In this document: in pieces, positions 42,673 to 51,871 of the stretch
Layout of the letters: each line of letters begins with the position of its first letter
Numbering within the stretch: the first letter of the stretch is position 1
Assembly: GCA_017407115.1 (NCBI GenBank)
Contig: JAFQXD010000046.1
Span: 24,325-88,324 of the forward strand
Direction: 5' to 3'
Origin: Methanobrevibacter sp.
GTDB taxonomy: Archaea; Methanobacteriota; Methanobacteria; Methanobacteriales; Methanobacteriaceae
DNA: 64,000 nucleotides
Notes under the pieces: generated by a model
What the model was told of the DNA's origin: nothing
Seen by the model: only the letters and a program-made list of their open reading frames with translations
Database searches by the model: none
Translations under genes and position numbers: made by a program

Positions 42673-44622
42673 ATTTTAAAAATTAATAAGTCTTTGCTAT
42701 TAATTTCAATAATATTCCTTTCATTGATTGCTGTAAGTGCAGTAAGTGCTGCAGACAATGTCAGTGATGTTATTGCAAGTTCTGATGTTAATGATTCAGT
42801 TGTTATATCAGTAGATAGTGATGACGGACCAGTTGTTGATGATTCAGTAGGTGTTCCTGTAGATAATGAGGACGAATCTGCAATTGTTGATGATTCAGTG
42901 GGTCTGTCTGCGGGTAATGAAGACCAACCAATAAGTGTTGTTAGTGTTGGTGAAGAAAATATTATTAAAGAAGGCTCAGGTTTAGGTAGTCTCTTTAATT
43001 TTAATATTTCTGAATTATTGAATGGTACTGGAATCAGTTTTGGTAATGGAAGTTCTATTGATTTGTCTGGTTTGTTGAATGGTACTGGAATCAGTTTTAT
43101 TAATGGTACTAATATTGATTTGTCTGGTTTGTTGAATGGTACTGGAATCAGTTTTATTAATGGTACTGGTATTAGTTTTGGTAATAGTACTATTGATTTA
43201 TCTGGTTTGTTAAACGGCACAGGTATCAGTTTTGGTAATGGCACTATTGATTTGTCTAGTTTGTTGAATGGTACTGGTATTAGTTTTGGTAATGGAAGTT
43301 CTATTGATTTGTCTGGTTTGTTAAACGGTACTGGTATTAGTTTTGGTAATGGCACTATTGATTTGTCTGGCTTGATGGATAATTTAAATATTTCTAGTTT
43401 GTTTAATACTACTGGTTTAAATCTTTCTGGTTTGTTGGATAATTTAAATATTTCTAGTTTGTTTAATACTACTGGTTTGAACCTTTCTGGTTTGTTGGAT
43501 AATTTGAATATTTCTAGTTTGTTTAATACTACTGGTTTAAATCTTTCTGGTTTGTTGGATAATTTGAATATTTCTAGTTTGTTTAATACTACTGGTTTAA
43601 ATCTTTCTAGTTTGTTAGATAATTTGAACATTTCCAGCTTATTGGATAATTTGAATATTTCTAGTTTGTTTAATACTACTGGTTTAAATCTTTCTAGTTT
43701 GTTAGATAATTTGAACATTTCCAGCTTATTGGATAATTTGAATATTTCTAGTTTGTTAGATAATTTGAATGTTTCCAGCTTATTGGATAATTTGAATATT
43801 TCTGGTTTATTGGATAATTTGAATGTTTCCAGCTTATTGGATAATTTGAATATTTCTGGTTTATTGGATAATTTGAATGTTTCCAGTTTATTGGATAATT
43901 TGAATATTTCTGGTTTATTGAATAATTTGAATATTTCTAGTTTGTTAGATAATTTGAATGTTTCCAGTTTATTGGATAATTTGAATATTTCTGGTTTATT
44001 GGATAATTTGAATGTTTCCAGCTTGTTAGATGGTTTTAATATGTCTAACTTGTTTAACATTTCCAGCATGGATATAACTAAAATATTAGATAAAATAGGC
44101 ATTGGTGCTAAAGACTCCATTAATAGTACTGATATGACAAAATATTACACTCAAAATACTTACTTTAAAGTAACTGTTAAAAATGGGGATAAACCTGTAA
44201 CCAGTGGAAAGGTTGTATTCACCATTAATAACAAAGAGTATGTCGGTAATATCGGCAGCAATGGTGTTGCATCAGTTAATCTTAAAACTTTAAAACCTGG
44301 TACATATTACATTTTTTCAGAATATGGCCAAACTACAGTGAAAAATAAGATTGTTGTTAAAAAATCAATCATAACAAAAGATGTATCTAAAAAATACAAA
44401 AAATCTGGCAAATTCACTGTTAAAATATTAAACTCTAAAGGAAAAGTTTATGCAAAACAAACTGTAAAAATCATATTCAAAGGTAAAACTTACAAAATTA
44501 AAACCAATAGTAAAGGAATTGCCAACTTCAACATACCTAAAAACTTAAAAGTAGGCAAACACACTATTAAGGTTACTTACGCAGGTTTAACCTTATCAAA
44601 TAAGATTACAGTTAAAAAATAA
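42673..44622 (+). CDS. Secreted adhesin-like repeat protein, starting at ATT
   Basis: From ATT 42673 the 649-residue protein has a basic n-region and signal peptide (MLKINKSLLLISIIFLSL...VSAVSA). An acidic region follows, then about 350 residues of repeats. These are first an 18-residue type (NGTGISFGNGTIDLSGLL), then a 20-residue type (SLFNTTGLNLSGLLDNLNIS), then a nonapeptide type (SLLDNLNIS/GLLDNLNVS). The C-terminus holds two Ig-like domains ending in NKITVKK. More than 40 N-x-S/T sequons were counted by eye. GGAGG at 42661-42665 is 7 bases before ATT; TTG 42694 is too far and would give a signal peptide without lysines. Confidence 0.8.
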   Translation: MLKINKSLLLISIIFLSLIAVSAVSAADNVSDVIASSDVNDSVVISVDSDDGPVVDDSVGVPVDNEDESAIVDDSVGLSAGNEDQPISVVSVGEENIIKEGSGLGSLFNFNISELLNGTGISFGNGSSIDLSGLLNGTGISFINGTNIDLSGLLNGTGISFINGTGISFGNSTIDLSGLLNGTGISFGNGTIDLSSLLNGTGISFGNGSSIDLSGLLNGTGISFGNGTIDLSGLMDNLNISSLFNTTGLNLSGLLDNLNISSLFNTTGLNLSGLLDNLNISSLFNTTGLNLSGLLDNLNISSLFNTTGLNLSSLLDNLNISSLLDNLNISSLFNTTGLNLSSLLDNLNISSLLDNLNISSLLDNLNVSSLLDNLNISGLLDNLNVSSLLDNLNISGLLDNLNVSSLLDNLNISGLLNNLNISSLLDNLNVSSLLDNLNISGLLDNLNVSSLLDGFNMSNLFNISSMDITKILDKIGIGAKDSINSTDMTKYYTQNTYFKVTVKNGDKPVTSGKVVFTINNKEYVGNIGSNGVASVNLKTLKPGTYYIFSEYGQTTVKNKIVVKKSIITKDVSKKYKKSGKFTVKILNSKGKVYAKQTVKIIFKGKTYKIKTNSKGIANFNIPKNLKVGKHTIKVTYAGLTLSNKITVKK

Positions 44623-44737
44623 ATTTTGCATTGATTAAATGTCTATTACGTTTTGGGTTTTTAACTCAAAACCTTTTTTTTAATTTTTAAATTTAATGAA
44701 GTATCCAAAAAGGTCGTTGATTTAGAATGGTGATGAT

Positions 44738-47008
44738 GTGCTAATTAGAAAGATGATAAGAGACATCAAAAAGCATAAAACACAATTCATATCTATTTTT
44801 TTAATGGCGTTTTTGGGAGTTTTTGTTTTTGCGGGTGTCGGCAGTGAATCGATGGGCCTTGATGAAAATGTCAATCAGTTTTATGAAGATACAAATATGG
44901 CTGATGGTTGGATTTATTCGTTTTACTTAAATGATTTGTTTTTAGAGCAAGTCGATCTGTTAGGTGCTACCACACAAATGGAGAGGCAGGTTGTAATAAA
45001 CTCGGTTGCAGACTTTGGAAACCACCCCGATATCACGCTTCACTTCGTCGAAAATAACACGGTTTCAAAATTTTATCTGATTGAAGGAGAACCCTTGGAT
45101 ATTAATGATTCTGAGGGAGTATGGTTGGATAAAAATTTTGCTGATGCAAAAGGATTGAATGTTGGAGACAATATCACCTTTGAGTTTGAAGGTTTTGTAA
45201 TCCAAAAAGTGATTAAAGGTATTGGTTACTCTCCGGAATATGTTTATCACACATCAATATATTCAGTTCTTCCAGATTTTAATAAGATTGGTTTTGCATA
45301 TTTATCTTACAAGGCGTTTCCAAGTGATACTGTTCCATACAATGTTTTAAACATAAAGTTTGAGGGAACAGCTGAAATGTATAGTGAGTTATTGGCTTAC
45401 CGTTTGGATGGATATTATACTACATTTATTGAAAATTCTCAACATTCAAGTGTAAGTCTGTTTTCAGACCAAATCAGTCTGCATAAAATGATGGCGGATG
45501 TTTTCCCGGTTGTATTTATCCTAGTTTCAATGTTGATTCTTTTAACGACAATGGCTAGAATCATTACTCACCAAAGAACTCAAATTGGTGTTTTAAAAGC
45601 TAATGGATTTAAAAATCGTTCCATAATCTTGCATTATTTGTCGTATGGTTTTTTGTTAGTTTTAATTGGATCAGTCTTAGGTTTAATTTTAGGGCCGATG
45701 ATTCTGCCTAGTTTACTTTATTCGGCTATGAATTTCCTATTCACATTGCCTTCATGGAAACCTGCCTGGAATATGAATTTTGTTTATGTGGCAGGGGCAA
45801 TGATTTTAATGTCTTTAGTTGTTTCATATTATTCGGCTAAAAGCATTTTTGATGAAAGTCCATCTGAGGCAATTAAACCGAAAAAACCTAAAGTCTCATC
45901 ATCAGGTTTCATTGAACGGTTAGGAGTTTGGAATAAACTTTCATTTAATTTCCGTTGGAATTATCGTGATGCCAAAAGGAATAAATTCAGAGCATTAATG
46001 ACAATTGTTGGAGTAATGGGTTGTACTACACTTTTAGTATGTGCATTTGGTTTGAATGATACGATGAATGATTTGATTGAATGGGATTTTAATATAATTG
46101 ACAATTATGATTCTGAACTGACTGTGGACAGTCAAGCCAGTCAGTCTGAAATTGATGAAGTCGCTGATGAGGTTAATGGCGATCAGATTATGAAATGCCT
46201 TATCGAGATAGAATCGTCGTCCGCTAAAAAGACGGGAATGATTTTATCTTCAAATGGGACTGATTTAATAACTCCAACTGACTCTAATATGAATAAGATT
46301 GAGATTGGTGTCGATGAAGTTTCGATATCACAAAAAATAGCGGATATATTGGGAGTAACTGTCGGTGACACCATTGAATGGAACATTAAGGGTTCGGATA
46401 AAAAGGTTGTAACTAAAATTGATAAAATTCACGCTGATCCGAATTCTCAAGGGATTATAATTTCAAAGCAAAAACTGGAAGAGTTGGGCTTAAATTTTAC
46501 AACAACAAGTATTGTGACAGCAGACCATGTTGATAAAAATTACTCTATTATTAAGTCAGTCACTACTAGGGAATCCAGGACTTCTGATTGGCATGATTTA
46601 ATGCTGGCTGCATGGATATTGATATATATTTTAATCATATTTGCATCTATTTTAGCGGTTATTGTACTTTATAATTTGGGATTATTGTCATTTATTGAAA
46701 TTGAAAGGGAAATGGCAACATTAAAGGTTTTAGGATTTAAAACGAGTGCTTTGCGAAGGTTGCTTTTGACGCAGAACTTATGGTTTACAAGTATTGGATT
46801 TATTTTAGGTCTTCCTTTAGGTTTTTATATCTTAAAAATGATGTGGAATGCAGCAGGGGATTCATATTATGTGTTGCCTCGCTTATCTCTCACGACAGTC
46901 ATACTGAGTGGGGTTATAACATTTTCATTGTCAATACTGGTAAACTGGATGTTTTCAAGAAAAATTAAAAATTTGGATATGGTAGAATCACTTAAAGGAG
47001 GGGAGTAG
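44738..47008 (+). CDS. FtsX-type ABC transporter permease, double FtsX domains
   Basis: The 756-residue permease has an N-terminal helix, an extracytoplasmic MacB-periplasmic-core-like region (about 45-250), three helices forming the first FtsX domain (about 255-385), a second extracytoplasmic region (about 430-600) and a final FtsX domain (about 615-745). The layout is that of LolC/MacB-like mechanotransmission or export permeases. No ATP-binding protein gene is adjacent, so the ATPase must come from elsewhere. Start is GTG 44738 behind GGTGATG. A hairpin terminator follows. Confidence 0.82.
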   Translation: MLIRKMIRDIKKHKTQFISIFLMAFLGVFVFAGVGSESMGLDENVNQFYEDTNMADGWIYSFYLNDLFLEQVDLLGATTQMERQVVINSVADFGNHPDITLHFVENNTVSKFYLIEGEPLDINDSEGVWLDKNFADAKGLNVGDNITFEFEGFVIQKVIKGIGYSPEYVYHTSIYSVLPDFNKIGFAYLSYKAFPSDTVPYNVLNIKFEGTAEMYSELLAYRLDGYYTTFIENSQHSSVSLFSDQISLHKMMADVFPVVFILVSMLILLTTMARIITHQRTQIGVLKANGFKNRSIILHYLSYGFLLVLIGSVLGLILGPMILPSLLYSAMNFLFTLPSWKPAWNMNFVYVAGAMILMSLVVSYYSAKSIFDESPSEAIKPKKPKVSSSGFIERLGVWNKLSFNFRWNYRDAKRNKFRALMTIVGVMGCTTLLVCAFGLNDTMNDLIEWDFNIIDNYDSELTVDSQASQSEIDEVADEVNGDQIMKCLIEIESSSAKKTGMILSSNGTDLITPTDSNMNKIEIGVDEVSISQKIADILGVTVGDTIEWNIKGSDKKVVTKIDKIHADPNSQGIIISKQKLEELGLNFTTTSIVTADHVDKNYSIIKSVTTRESRTSDWHDLMLAAWILIYILIIFASILAVIVLYNLGLLSFIEIEREMATLKVLGFKTSALRRLLLTQNLWFTSIGFILGLPLGFYILKMMWNAAGDSYYVLPRLSLTTVILSGVITFSLSILVNWMFSRKIKNLDMVESLKGGE

Positions 47009-47021
47009 TTTTCCAACTCCC
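47001..47021 (+). terminator. Hairpin terminator after the FtsX-type gene
   Basis: GGGAGT (47001-47006) pairs with ACTCCC (47016-47021). It overlaps the stop codon and is followed by T-rich sequence. Confidence 0.5.
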
Positions 47022-47315
47022 TTAATTATTTTTAAGAATTTCTTTTTTTTGTAATTTTGATGTGCATATATGTGATCATGTAAATGAAGATATCACGCAT
47101 CTACTTTTATTTTCAATATCTATGTAATTTAATTGACAGTAAGTAATTTCTATTTATTTTATTTGCACCTGTGTTCAATTTAATTGCAGCTTTGCACCTT
47201 TGAATTTTCAGTATGTTGTATCTGAGAAAGTCAATTGTTTTTTCATAAAAAATATTAACATTACAAAAATGTATATCTGCAGAAAAGTTAAAGATTAATC
47301 ATCGATGTGGTTTTG
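47022..47315. other. AT-rich intergenic region with a direct repeat
   Basis: No gene is seen. TTTGCACCT occurs twice (47162-47170 and 47191-47199), each followed by sequence containing TTCAATTT or TTGAATTTT. Its role is unknown. Confidence 0.3.
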
Positions 47316-47651
47316 ATGGTTCACTTGGTTGAATTTTTTAAAAAGAAATTTTCTCATGAAATGTATCAAAAAGATATTGAAGCGGTGAAAATGGAACAAA
47401 ATCCTAAAAAATTAGCGGATTTCGCTTGCAATAATGTCTTTTCAAATGTTCGTCTCGAAGCGATTAATCGTATTGATGATGAGTATGTTTTAAGGGATGT
47501 TGCACGCAGTGATTCAAATAGGAAAGTTCGTATGGCAGCTATTGGAAAAATTAGTGACAAATCTGTTTTGGAGGATATCTCCAAAAACGACCCTAACAGG
47601 CTTGTTCGTAGCTTCGCCGAAAATAGGTTAATTGAATTTGGATGGAAGTAG
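47316..47651 (+). CDS. Short HEAT-repeat-like protein
   Basis: The 111-residue protein has about three HEAT-like units (VFSNVRLEAINRI, DSNRKVRMAAIGKI, DPNRLVRSFAENRL) with the N-x-x-V/V-R pattern of HEAT repeats. It begins MVHLVEFFKKKFSHEM. The start is uncertain: ATG 47316 has only a weak ribosome site, and a GTG lies nine bases earlier. Possibly a small scaffold protein; function unknown. Confidence 0.55.
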   Translation: MVHLVEFFKKKFSHEMYQKDIEAVKMEQNPKKLADFACNNVFSNVRLEAINRIDDEYVLRDVARSDSNRKVRMAAIGKISDKSVLEDISKNDPNRLVRSFAENRLIEFGWK

Positions 47652-47740
47652 AATTTCGATTATTTTTCAGATGTAGTTTGAATCAAATCTTGTTAATTTA
47701 TATAATAGTTTTTTGTTATATTAAATTAGGAAGTAATATC

Positions 47741-48208
47741 ATGTTTAAAAAAGTTGGTTTAATTTTAATTTTAGGTTTAATCACTGTCGGTGTGGTAATT
47801 GCTGCGGATAATACGACATTCAGTTTTGATGTTCCAAGCGGTTTTGAAGATTTGGGTGATGGAGTATATGTTTTATATGATTCAGTTAAAAGGCCAAATC
47901 AAGTTTTATCAATAGTCGCATATAGTGAACATGATGAAGACGATTATCTGACAAATGATAGTGAAAATAATTATACTGTCTATCCGTCCGGCAACAATAC
48001 ATTTAACTTTGTGGATGGAAGCATGGATGAAAAGGGCACTTTTGAAATCATTGAAATTAATGGAACAAAATTCATCATAGATTTCGTTAAAGAGGGCATT
48101 GGTGATGAAACGGATTTCAGTGAAACTTTCAAGAGCTTAATGGAATTCAATAAACTGAATAATGTAACTGGAATTGAGGTTGAAGTTAATAATTCAACCG
48201 CAAAATAG
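47741..48208 (+). CDS. Secreted or membrane-anchored protein of unknown function
   Basis: The 155-residue protein has a signal peptide (about 1-23, KKVGLILILGLITVGVVIAA). A beta-rich domain follows, FDVPSGFEDLGDGVYVLYDSVKRPNQVLSIVAYSEHDED, with several sequons, and a C-terminal stretch with GTFEIIEINGTKFIIDFVK. It resembles small cell-surface proteins with no assigned family. ATG 47741 is chosen over the earlier in-frame start because it begins the signal peptide. A hairpin terminator follows. Confidence 0.6.
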   Translation: MFKKVGLILILGLITVGVVIAADNTTFSFDVPSGFEDLGDGVYVLYDSVKRPNQVLSIVAYSEHDEDDYLTNDSENNYTVYPSGNNTFNFVDGSMDEKGTFEIIEINGTKFIIDFVKEGIGDETDFSETFKSLMEFNKLNNVTGIEVEVNNSTAK

Positions 48209-48224
48209 ATTTCATAATCTATTT
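48203..48224 (+). terminator. Hairpin terminator
   Basis: AAATAGATT (48203-48211) pairs with AATCTATTT (48216-48224), a 9-base perfect stem overlapping the stop, followed by T-rich sequence. The convergent minus-strand gene ends just beyond. Confidence 0.6.
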
Positions 48225-48234
48225 TTCTTTTTTT

Positions 48235-48879
48235 TCATTTAAAAACGATTGTATCATTAATCATTTCAACTAATAGTTTATTTATAGGATTTTTAAAGGA
48301 TAACGGATGTTCTTTAGGATATTCAGCGCTAAATGGCAGTATCATAAAGCTGGACATGCATCTGTCAGTTGACCTTAATGCAAAATAAGCCTTATATTCT
48401 CCGTCAATGATATTTGTTATAATCCCAACATCTTCGGTTGGCTGATGGCCGGATATTCCTTCCTCAGCATAAATTTTAAATTTTTTAAGGCTGTCTGATG
48501 TGATTAATCCGTATTCCATTAAATATTCATATTCGTCTTCCTCTAAATCATAGTCATCATATTCAACTATTTCATCACAGTTTTCATCTGGAATAATTAT
48601 ATTTGAGCTGCAATAGGCTAGGGAAATGTAGATTCCATCATGGTCAAGAGCTTTTGAAATAATGTCAAAATAGAGGTTGTCCAGTGGTTGGGTTTTGTAT
48701 CGGTCACCCAAAATTTCAGGAACGGTGTGTGTAAGGCCGCCTTCTTCAATAACAGTACAGTAAAAGTGCTTTTCTCCAAGATATCCTGCAGTCGATGCCT
48801 TTTCGATTGTTTTTTTAATGTCAATATCTGAATTTTCTAATTTTTTAGCTATCCTGCAAACATCATTGTCGCTAATCAT
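48235..48879 (-). CDS. Hypothetical 214-residue acidic protein
   Basis: The soluble protein begins MISDNDVCRIAKKLENSDIDIKKTIEKASTAG and ends in KNPINKLLVEMINDTIVFK. A central EYDDYDLEEDEYEYLMEYG stretch is strongly acidic. C-terminal segments include DRCMSSFMILPFSAEYPKEHP. No family is recognised. It shares a strand with the LOG and DUF2115-like genes, but a gap of 61 bases may separate it. Possibly an uncharacterised methanogen-specific protein. Confidence 0.55.
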   Translation of the reverse strand: MISDNDVCRIAKKLENSDIDIKKTIEKASTAGYLGEKHFYCTVIEEGGLTHTVPEILGDRYKTQPLDNLYFDIISKALDHDGIYISLAYCSSNIIIPDENCDEIVEYDDYDLEEDEYEYLMEYGLITSDSLKKFKIYAEEGISGHQPTEDVGIITNIIDGEYKAYFALRSTDRCMSSFMILPFSAEYPKEHPLSFKNPINKLLVEMINDTIVFK

Positions 48880-48940
48880 TGTATCACATTTCTTTTAAAC
48901 TTGTTTTAAGAGTTGGCATATGTTCTTTCAATATTGGTCT

Positions 48941-49468
48941 CTATTTCAAATATTCAAATATTTCATCGATGTTGTTGGCTATTTTATAAAGATTCATCTG
49001 TTTGTATAAGAAACCTTTTTGGGCCATTTCATCAATCATTTCAAACATTTTATTGAAAAATCCATCAATATTGAAGACTATAATTTCCTTGTCGTGTTGT
49101 TTTAGCTTTTTTAGAGTTATTATTTCGAAAAATTCATCAAGGGTTCCTATTCCTCCGGGAGTTATGATGAATACGTCTGAGTTTTCTACAAATTTGTTTT
49201 TTCTCTCATCCATGGAATCGACATAGATGAATTCGTCGCAGCCTTTGCAAAGTGGTTCAAACTCTCCAATCCATTCTGGAGCTATTCCAATTGATTTTCC
49301 GCCCGCATCATGAATGCCTTTGGCACATGCACCCATCATTCCAGTATCTCCTCCGCCAAAAACAAGAGTGTGTCCATTCAAAGCCATCTGATGACCTAAT
49401 CTGTAAGCCTCTTCAGTGTATTTTTCATCAATTTTTCGGCTTCCTGAGCCGTAAAGACAAATATTCAT
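48941..49468 (-). CDS. LOG-family protein (lysine decarboxylase-like, nucleotide phosphoribohydrolase)
   Basis: The 175-residue protein has the Rossmann motif FGGGDTGMMGACAKG and the LOG signature ITPGGIGTLDEFFEIITLKKL. Family enzymes hydrolyse nucleoside 5'-monophosphates to base and ribose 5-phosphate; plant and bacterial members make cytokinins. Substrate here is unknown. I prefer ATG 49468, with AGGTGA overlapping the stop of the upstream gene, over the GTG immediately after that stop. It is translated after the DUF2115-like gene. Confidence 0.8.
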   Translation of the reverse strand: MNICLYGSGSRKIDEKYTEEAYRLGHQMALNGHTLVFGGGDTGMMGACAKGIHDAGGKSIGIAPEWIGEFEPLCKGCDEFIYVDSMDERKNKFVENSDVFIITPGGIGTLDEFFEIITLKKLKQHDKEIIVFNIDGFFNKMFEMIDEMAQKGFLYKQMNLYKIANNIDEIFEYLK

Positions 49469-49477
49469 TTCATTCAC

Positions 49478-50032
49478 CTAAATATCAGGTGTTTGCTCAG
49501 CAAGACATAAATGGCAAATTGCCTCATCATTATCTTTTTGATTATCTTTGACTGGGCATAAAAATTTTCCATTTCTTTCTTCTACTTTCAAGCTTCCAGG
49601 AAATTCACTTCCAACAGGATGGATTGGTTCTTCTAGGATAAATGTGGTGTATAATGCAGTAATTACATAAATCAACGGGAATTTATCATCCGACGAAGCA
49701 TTTATTCTTTCCTTTTCAAAAGTCCGCTCAAGCATTGGAAATGACTCGTCAAAGGCCTGTTTGTCAATAACTGCCAGATTGTCATAATCATCATTTCCCA
49801 GAACTTCCTTCATGCGCATGATAAAATATTTTATGTAGATTTCCAGGTATTTTTCACGATAGTTGGCATGAACATACTCTCCATCCTTTCTCATATATGC
49901 TGTAGCCATCATTAAATCGTAAACTGAAATGATACTAGCGTATTTTTTAAGAATAGTCATTATTTCGTCTTTTGTAATTTTTTCCTGCGGAGACAATTTT
50001 CTAAGTTCCACTAGTATATCTTCAGGATTCAT
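49478..50032 (-). CDS. DUF2115/UPF0305-family protein
   Basis: The 184-residue protein starts MNPEDILVELRKLSPQEKITKDEI and ends with a cysteine cluster LCPVKDNQKDNDEAICHLCLAEQ (C-x12-C-x2-C). This matches the methanogen-specific UPF0305 (DUF2115) group, where the cysteines may bind an Fe-S cluster or zinc. The function is not known. It sits in an operon with the LOG-family gene, whose start codon is next to this stop. Confidence 0.6.
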   Translation of the reverse strand: MNPEDILVELRKLSPQEKITKDEIMTILKKYASIISVYDLMMATAYMRKDGEYVHANYREKYLEIYIKYFIMRMKEVLGNDDYDNLAVIDKQAFDESFPMLERTFEKERINASSDDKFPLIYVITALYTTFILEEPIHPVGSEFPGSLKVEERNGKFLCPVKDNQKDNDEAICHLCLAEQTPDI

Positions 50033-50106
50033 AATCTTATTTTTAAATTTGATTAATAAATACTTTTAATATCAATGACAATCTAAAAAGTTAATGGGGA
50101 GAAAAT

Positions 50107-50751
50107 ATGTCAGAAGAATATATGGAGATTTCAAAAGAAGATATTGAAAATGTGGAAAAAGCTCTAAAAGTCAATGCTGATTATAAATTAAATAATACTA
50201 AATTCAATACTCACACATTCGAAAAAGGCCAAGACATTGTCCTGACACAATATGTCGCCAACGTTGAAAATGAATTGGTGTTTAAAACCAAAGAGGAGAA
50301 CGGAAAGTATTATATCTCAAAAACTTTTGATCTGTTCATAGAAAATATTTTGGGAGGCAATGTTTCTAGAGATGTTTTCCAATCAGTTTATCAGTACTTC
50401 CATGAAGTAATCTCTGATGATGAAAATGATTTTGCCGATGAAAAAGAGGAATTGGTTAACTTTTTGGTATTGACTGAAGAATATGATGAAGAGCAAATCC
50501 AAAAAGATTTGGATCCTTCAAAAATACGTCAGGATTATAAACAGGATTATGACAGAATTTACTCAGATGAATCATTGAATAGGGTTCAAAAAAGTCTGGC
50601 TCTAAAAGAGCTATTGCATATGTCAATCTGTCAGGTGGTAAATGACATTGACCTGTTCTTCACAAGGCCGTATGATTTGACTCCTGAAGAAAATGCGGAG
50701 AAAAACAGGCAAGAAGCAAAAGCATTAGAAAATGAAATGCAACTTACATAA
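50107..50751 (+). CDS. Hypothetical 214-residue acidic helical protein
   Basis: The protein begins MSEEYMEISKEDIENVEKALK. It has a beta-like region (THTFEKGQDIVLTQYVANVENE), then long charged helices (DEENDFADEKEELVNFLV-type and QDYKQDYDRIYSDES), and a C-terminal segment LLHMSICQVVNDIDLFFTRPYDLTPEENAEK. No domain is recognised. It is divergent from DUF2115 and followed by another unknown gene. GGGGAGAAAAT precedes the ATG. Confidence 0.55.
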   Translation: MSEEYMEISKEDIENVEKALKVNADYKLNNTKFNTHTFEKGQDIVLTQYVANVENELVFKTKEENGKYYISKTFDLFIENILGGNVSRDVFQSVYQYFHEVISDDENDFADEKEELVNFLVLTEEYDEEQIQKDLDPSKIRQDYKQDYDRIYSDESLNRVQKSLALKELLHMSICQVVNDIDLFFTRPYDLTPEENAEKNRQEAKALENEMQLT

Positions 50752-50807
50752 TATTTAAGTAATATCAGGATTATAAGATATTATTAACTAACTGATTAAA
50801 TGATTAT

Positions 50808-51275
50808 ATGATTACCATTACTAAGAATGAAGAAGTTGTTTTGGACCAAATTAAAATATTCAGTATTGAATACCCAGATGGGGTTCCTGTTGGTGTTTTA
50901 AGAAAGGATTTGGGTTTTCATGAGTACGATTTAGTTGAGATTTTGGAAGAATTGTCAGCTAAGGATTTGGTCATTTTTAAAGATAATAAGGCCCGTCTCT
51001 CTGAACATGAAAAGGAAATAAATACCGTCAATTCCAAAAAGGATTTGGAAGAATTGGAATTGAACATGAAGGAGAAGGAATCATATAAACTTATTCAGCA
51101 ATTGGTTGATGAGAAAAATCTTATTTCCAAATACACATTGGAAGGTCATTTATTGTATGGGGACTTAAAACTCACTAATTTTAGAATGTACCATATCATA
51201 TTGTCTCTTCAAAATAAAGGACTTCTCAAATCCATCACTAAAGACGATGGAGAATATTATCTTCTCGTTGAATAA
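50808..51275 (+). CDS. Winged-helix-like protein (two helical modules)
   Basis: The 155-residue protein has an N-terminal helical module (VVLDQIKIFSIEYPDGVPVGVLRKDLGFHEYDLVEILEELSAKDLV) that reads as a winged-helix domain. A second similar unit is near 100-150 (LVDEKNLISKYTLEGHLLYGDLKLTNFRMYHIILSLQNKGLL). It may bind DNA as a regulator. The target and trigger are not known. It is independent of the nikR gene, which has its own TATA box. Confidence 0.55.
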   Translation: MITITKNEEVVLDQIKIFSIEYPDGVPVGVLRKDLGFHEYDLVEILEELSAKDLVIFKDNKARLSEHEKEINTVNSKKDLEELELNMKEKESYKLIQQLVDEKNLISKYTLEGHLLYGDLKLTNFRMYHIILSLQNKGLLKSITKDDGEYYLLVE

Positions 51276-51334
51276 TATTTTCATATATTTTCTTATTATA
51301 ATTAGTAATATTTTTTTTCAATTTAATCATAATC

Positions 51335-51342
51335 TTTATATA
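51335..51342 (+). promoter_or_regulatory. TATA box of nikR
   Basis: TTTATATA lies 54 bases upstream of the nikR start, so the leader is about 30 bases. I did not find a clear NikR-type dyad (GTATGA-N16-TCATAC) near it. Confidence 0.5.
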
Positions 51343-51395
51343 CATTTAAAAATATAATATCATTTAGGAAATTAATATTATTGATGTGTTTGTTT

Positions 51396-51848
51396 ATGAT
51401 GAGAATAAGTATGTCTTTACCTAAAAAATTATTATCAGATTTTGATGAAGTATTGAAAGAAAGAGGATATCAGTCACGTTCAAAAGGAATACGTGATGCT
51501 CTTCAGGATTATATTGTAAGATACCAATGGATGAATTCCATGGAAGGCCAAAGAATTGGTATCATAACAATTATCTATGACCATCATTATACTGGTGTAA
51601 TGGAAAACCTAGCAGAAATTCAACACAGTTTCAGAAACGAAATAAACACAAGCATGCATATCCACATGACAGATAAATATTGTATGGAAATAGTAGTTGT
51701 TAATGGGGATATTGCAGAAATTCGTGATTTGACCGAAAGAATAATGAGACTTAAAGGCGTTGAACATGTAAAACTTACAAGTACTGCAAACGGGGAAGAA
51801 TTTAATGAACCTGGTCACTCACATGACCACGGACACCACCATCATTAA
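51396..51848 (+). CDS. nikR: Nickel-responsive transcriptional regulator
   Basis: The roughly 150-residue protein has an N-terminal ribbon-helix-helix (MRISMSLPKKLLSDFDEVLK) with RSKGIRDALQDYI. A C-terminal ACT-like metal domain holds DHHYTG, AEIQHSFRNE, MHIHMTDKYCMEI with the nickel ligand pattern H-x-H...C, and RDLTERIMRLKGVEHVKL. A His-rich tail (HSHDHGHHHH) may store metal. It represses nickel uptake genes when Ni is high. Start is ATG 51396 or 51399. Downstream are a methyltransferase and a hydrogenase maturation protease gene. Confidence 0.93.
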   Translation: MMRISMSLPKKLLSDFDEVLKERGYQSRSKGIRDALQDYIVRYQWMNSMEGQRIGIITIIYDHHYTGVMENLAEIQHSFRNEINTSMHIHMTDKYCMEIVVVNGDIAEIRDLTERIMRLKGVEHVKLTSTANGEEFNEPGHSHDHGHHHH

Positions 51849-51871
51849 TTCTTTTTTATATTTTTTTTATC

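Noticed and set aside
43012..44060. CRISPR array in the repetitive stretch
   Set aside because: Repeats are contiguous with no unique spacers and keep the reading frame of a secreted protein.
42651..44120. 489-codon open frame on the minus strand opposite the repeat gene
   Set aside because: Its repeats (LSNKLEIFKLSNK type) are the antisense of the LDNLN repeat and have no ribosome site or signal peptide; the plus-strand gene has signal peptide, sequons and shared Ig domain.
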